DNA of 64,000 bases, taken from the NCBI GenBank assembly GCA_965240325.2, contig OZ251234.1, forward strand, positions 1,178,001-1,242,000, given 5' to 3'. This stretch comes from Rebecca billardiae RCC1528. Lineage: Eukaryota; Haptophyta. A program made the translations under genes and the position numbers. Below the pieces are notes generated by a model. The model was given only the letters and a program-made list of their open reading frames with translations. It was not told the DNA's origin and made no database searches. Position 1 is the stretch's first letter; each line of letters starts with the position of its first letter. Of the stretch, positions 62,987-64,000 are shown one piece after another.

Positions 62987-64000
62987 ATGGGTCGCCGAGC
63001 CAGCGGCGGAGGCCGGCGGCAGGTTCTTGACGTCGCTGGTATCTCGTCCAGCTGGCGCCAAGAGAGCATCGTGCCCACGGCTGCAGCGAGCGGCGGGCCG
63101 CCGGCCACGCAGCCGAGTGCCGCCGCGTCCACTCGCGACCCCACAGCCGCGCCCGGCGTGAATCCGCTGGCGAGCTTCCTGAGCGCGTACGAGGACGACT
63201 CGGACGACGCTGGGCCGGAGCCCACGCCCGCCTGCGCGCCCGCCGCCGACGACACGCCCGTGTGGTACAAGGTCGTCGACAGCGAGAGCGGGCAGCCATA
63301 CTTTTGGAACAAGGACACCGGCGAGGTGCAATGGGAGGCGCCGACGCAGCGGGCGCAGCCAGCGGCGCCCGCGGCGGCGGGCGCGGCGGAGAGTGGCACC
63401 GAAGCCGACGCGAGCGCGCGGCGCGCTGCGGAGCCCGGCGACGCGCTCGACGACGCGCTCGCGCTCGCGCAAGCCAAGCGCGCCGCGCTCAGCCGATGCG
63501 CCGCCCGGCCAGGCGCGGGCTCGAGCGCGACTGGCGCGGACGCCGGCGTGTCCGACGGCTCGCGCGTGGCGAGAGGGGCGCGCGGGCCCCAACCCACGCC
63601 GCGCGCACCCGCGGCTGAGCCCGCCGGGCTGCCGTCACCAGCAGCCGCGGCGCCGACGGCGGAGGCCGCGGAGGCAGCTCCGAGCGCGGCCGGACCGCTG
63701 GCGCCTGCTGACGGCGAGCTGGCGGCGCTCGCTGCCGACGCGCTGCTCAAGTGCAGCGTGCTCGCGCGGACGCCGCCCGCCCCGCCGCGCGCGCACGAGC
63801 TCCTCGTCGAGCTGCGCACGCGCGCCGCAGACCACGCCGCAGGCGCCCTACCCGGCCGTTACTATGGCGAGCGCGTGCGGGCGGCGCGCGCCGAGCTGTC
63901 ATCACTTGAGGCTGCAGGCCTGCCTGCGGGCTGGACGCGCGCGTGGGACGCGGGGAAGGGGCGGTACTACTTCGCGCACCCGCCGACGGCGGCGGCGTTG
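62987..64000 (+). CDS. WW-domain protein, FNBP4-like (5' part)
   Basis: The frame is open from ATG 62987 to the window edge (338 codons, no stop), so the gene is truncated by the window. An N-terminal motif NPLASFLSAYEDDSDD resembles the conserved N-terminal block of formin-binding protein 4. WW domain 1 follows (PVWYKVVDSESGQPYFWN, then TGEVQWEAP). A long Ala/Pro/Ser stretch leads to a helix (AHELLVELRTRAADHA), and a second WW domain starts at the very end (LPAGWTRAWDAGKGRYYFAH). Two WW domains separated by a helix fit FNBP4, which is linked to splicing/formin complexes through proline-rich partners. Confidence 0.65.
   Translation, partial: MGRRASGGGRRQVLDVAGISSSWRQESIVPTAAASGGPPATQPSAAASTRDPTAAPGVNPLASFLSAYEDDSDDAGPEPTPACAPAADDTPVWYKVVDSESGQPYFWNKDTGEVQWEAPTQRAQPAAPAAAGAAESGTEADASARRAAEPGDALDDALALAQAKRAALSRCAARPGAGSSATGADAGVSDGSRVARGARGPQPTPRAPAAEPAGLPSPAAAAPTAEAAEAAPSAAGPLAPADGELAALAADALLKCSVLARTPPAPPRAHELLVELRTRAADHAAGALPGRYYGERVRAARAELSSLEAAGLPAGWTRAWDAGKGRYYFAHPPTAAAL

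Noticed and set aside
63061-63592. Long minus-strand frame through the WW gene (62375-63592) as one protein
   Set aside because: The part upstream of 62902 is the antisense of the WW-domain gene. The ATG at 62902 begins the protein-like segment.

Overview
This window looks like nuclear DNA of a GC-rich unicellular alga, most likely a haptophyte. That placement is inference. The reasons are very GC-rich eukaryotic genes with short spliceosomal introns, a TTAGGG-type telomeric tract, a bacterial-type (organellar) aspartyl-tRNA synthetase encoded next to ordinary eukaryotic genes, and a protein with a signal-plus-transit style plastid leader. No bacterial operon, rRNA, confident tRNA or CRISPR array was seen.

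Layout. Bases 1-6800 are repeat territory. A 4.7-kb composite mobile element (120-4861) has two ~812-bp direct terminal copies, each ending in ~20-bp imperfect inverted repeats, around five 415-bp tandem units. It is followed by a 368-bp foldback/MITE-like element (4947-5314) whose core preserves the uninterrupted version of the composite's insertion site, and then by a 308-bp inverted repeat (5693-6594). Bases 6800-22900 hold a fringe-like (GT31-type) glycosyltransferase, a PAS-domain protein, and an intronless 11.5-kb reading frame. That frame encodes an Ala/Arg-rich protein of about 3,835 residues with regularly spaced tryptophans, resembling SFI1-type centrin-binding repeats. A perfect 33-bp inverted repeat brackets this 16-kb block.

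Bases 23-33.5 kb hold several hypothetical genes, a cytochrome P450, a plastid-type double GST-N-domain protein, a degenerate ~220-bp repeat array and a multi-pass membrane protein. Bases 33.8-48.2 kb are a dense housekeeping block: an MFS transporter, bacterial-type AspRS, a [2Fe-2S]-TPR tail-anchored protein, the DPAGT1/ALG7 GlcNAc-1-phosphate transferase, a RING-H2 protein, a HAPSTR1-like protein and a FAHD1-like hydrolase. Bases 49-64 kb hold a small secreted protein, one full-length ABCA-type transporter of 2,810 residues in six exons (50286-60147), a small membrane protein, a coiled-coil protein, an FN3-like protein and the 5' end of an FNBP4-like WW protein that runs off the window.

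Two genome-wide habits emerge. Genes are repeatedly arranged head to head with only 33-270 bp between start codons, implying bidirectional promoters. All 18 introns I could place by reading frame and homology start GTG (15 of them GTGCG) and end in AG (almost all CAG), which differs from the usual GTRAGT donor. I see no single pathway joining the genes. Several act in the secretory/membrane system (DPAGT1, GT31-like, ABCA, MFS, RING-H2).
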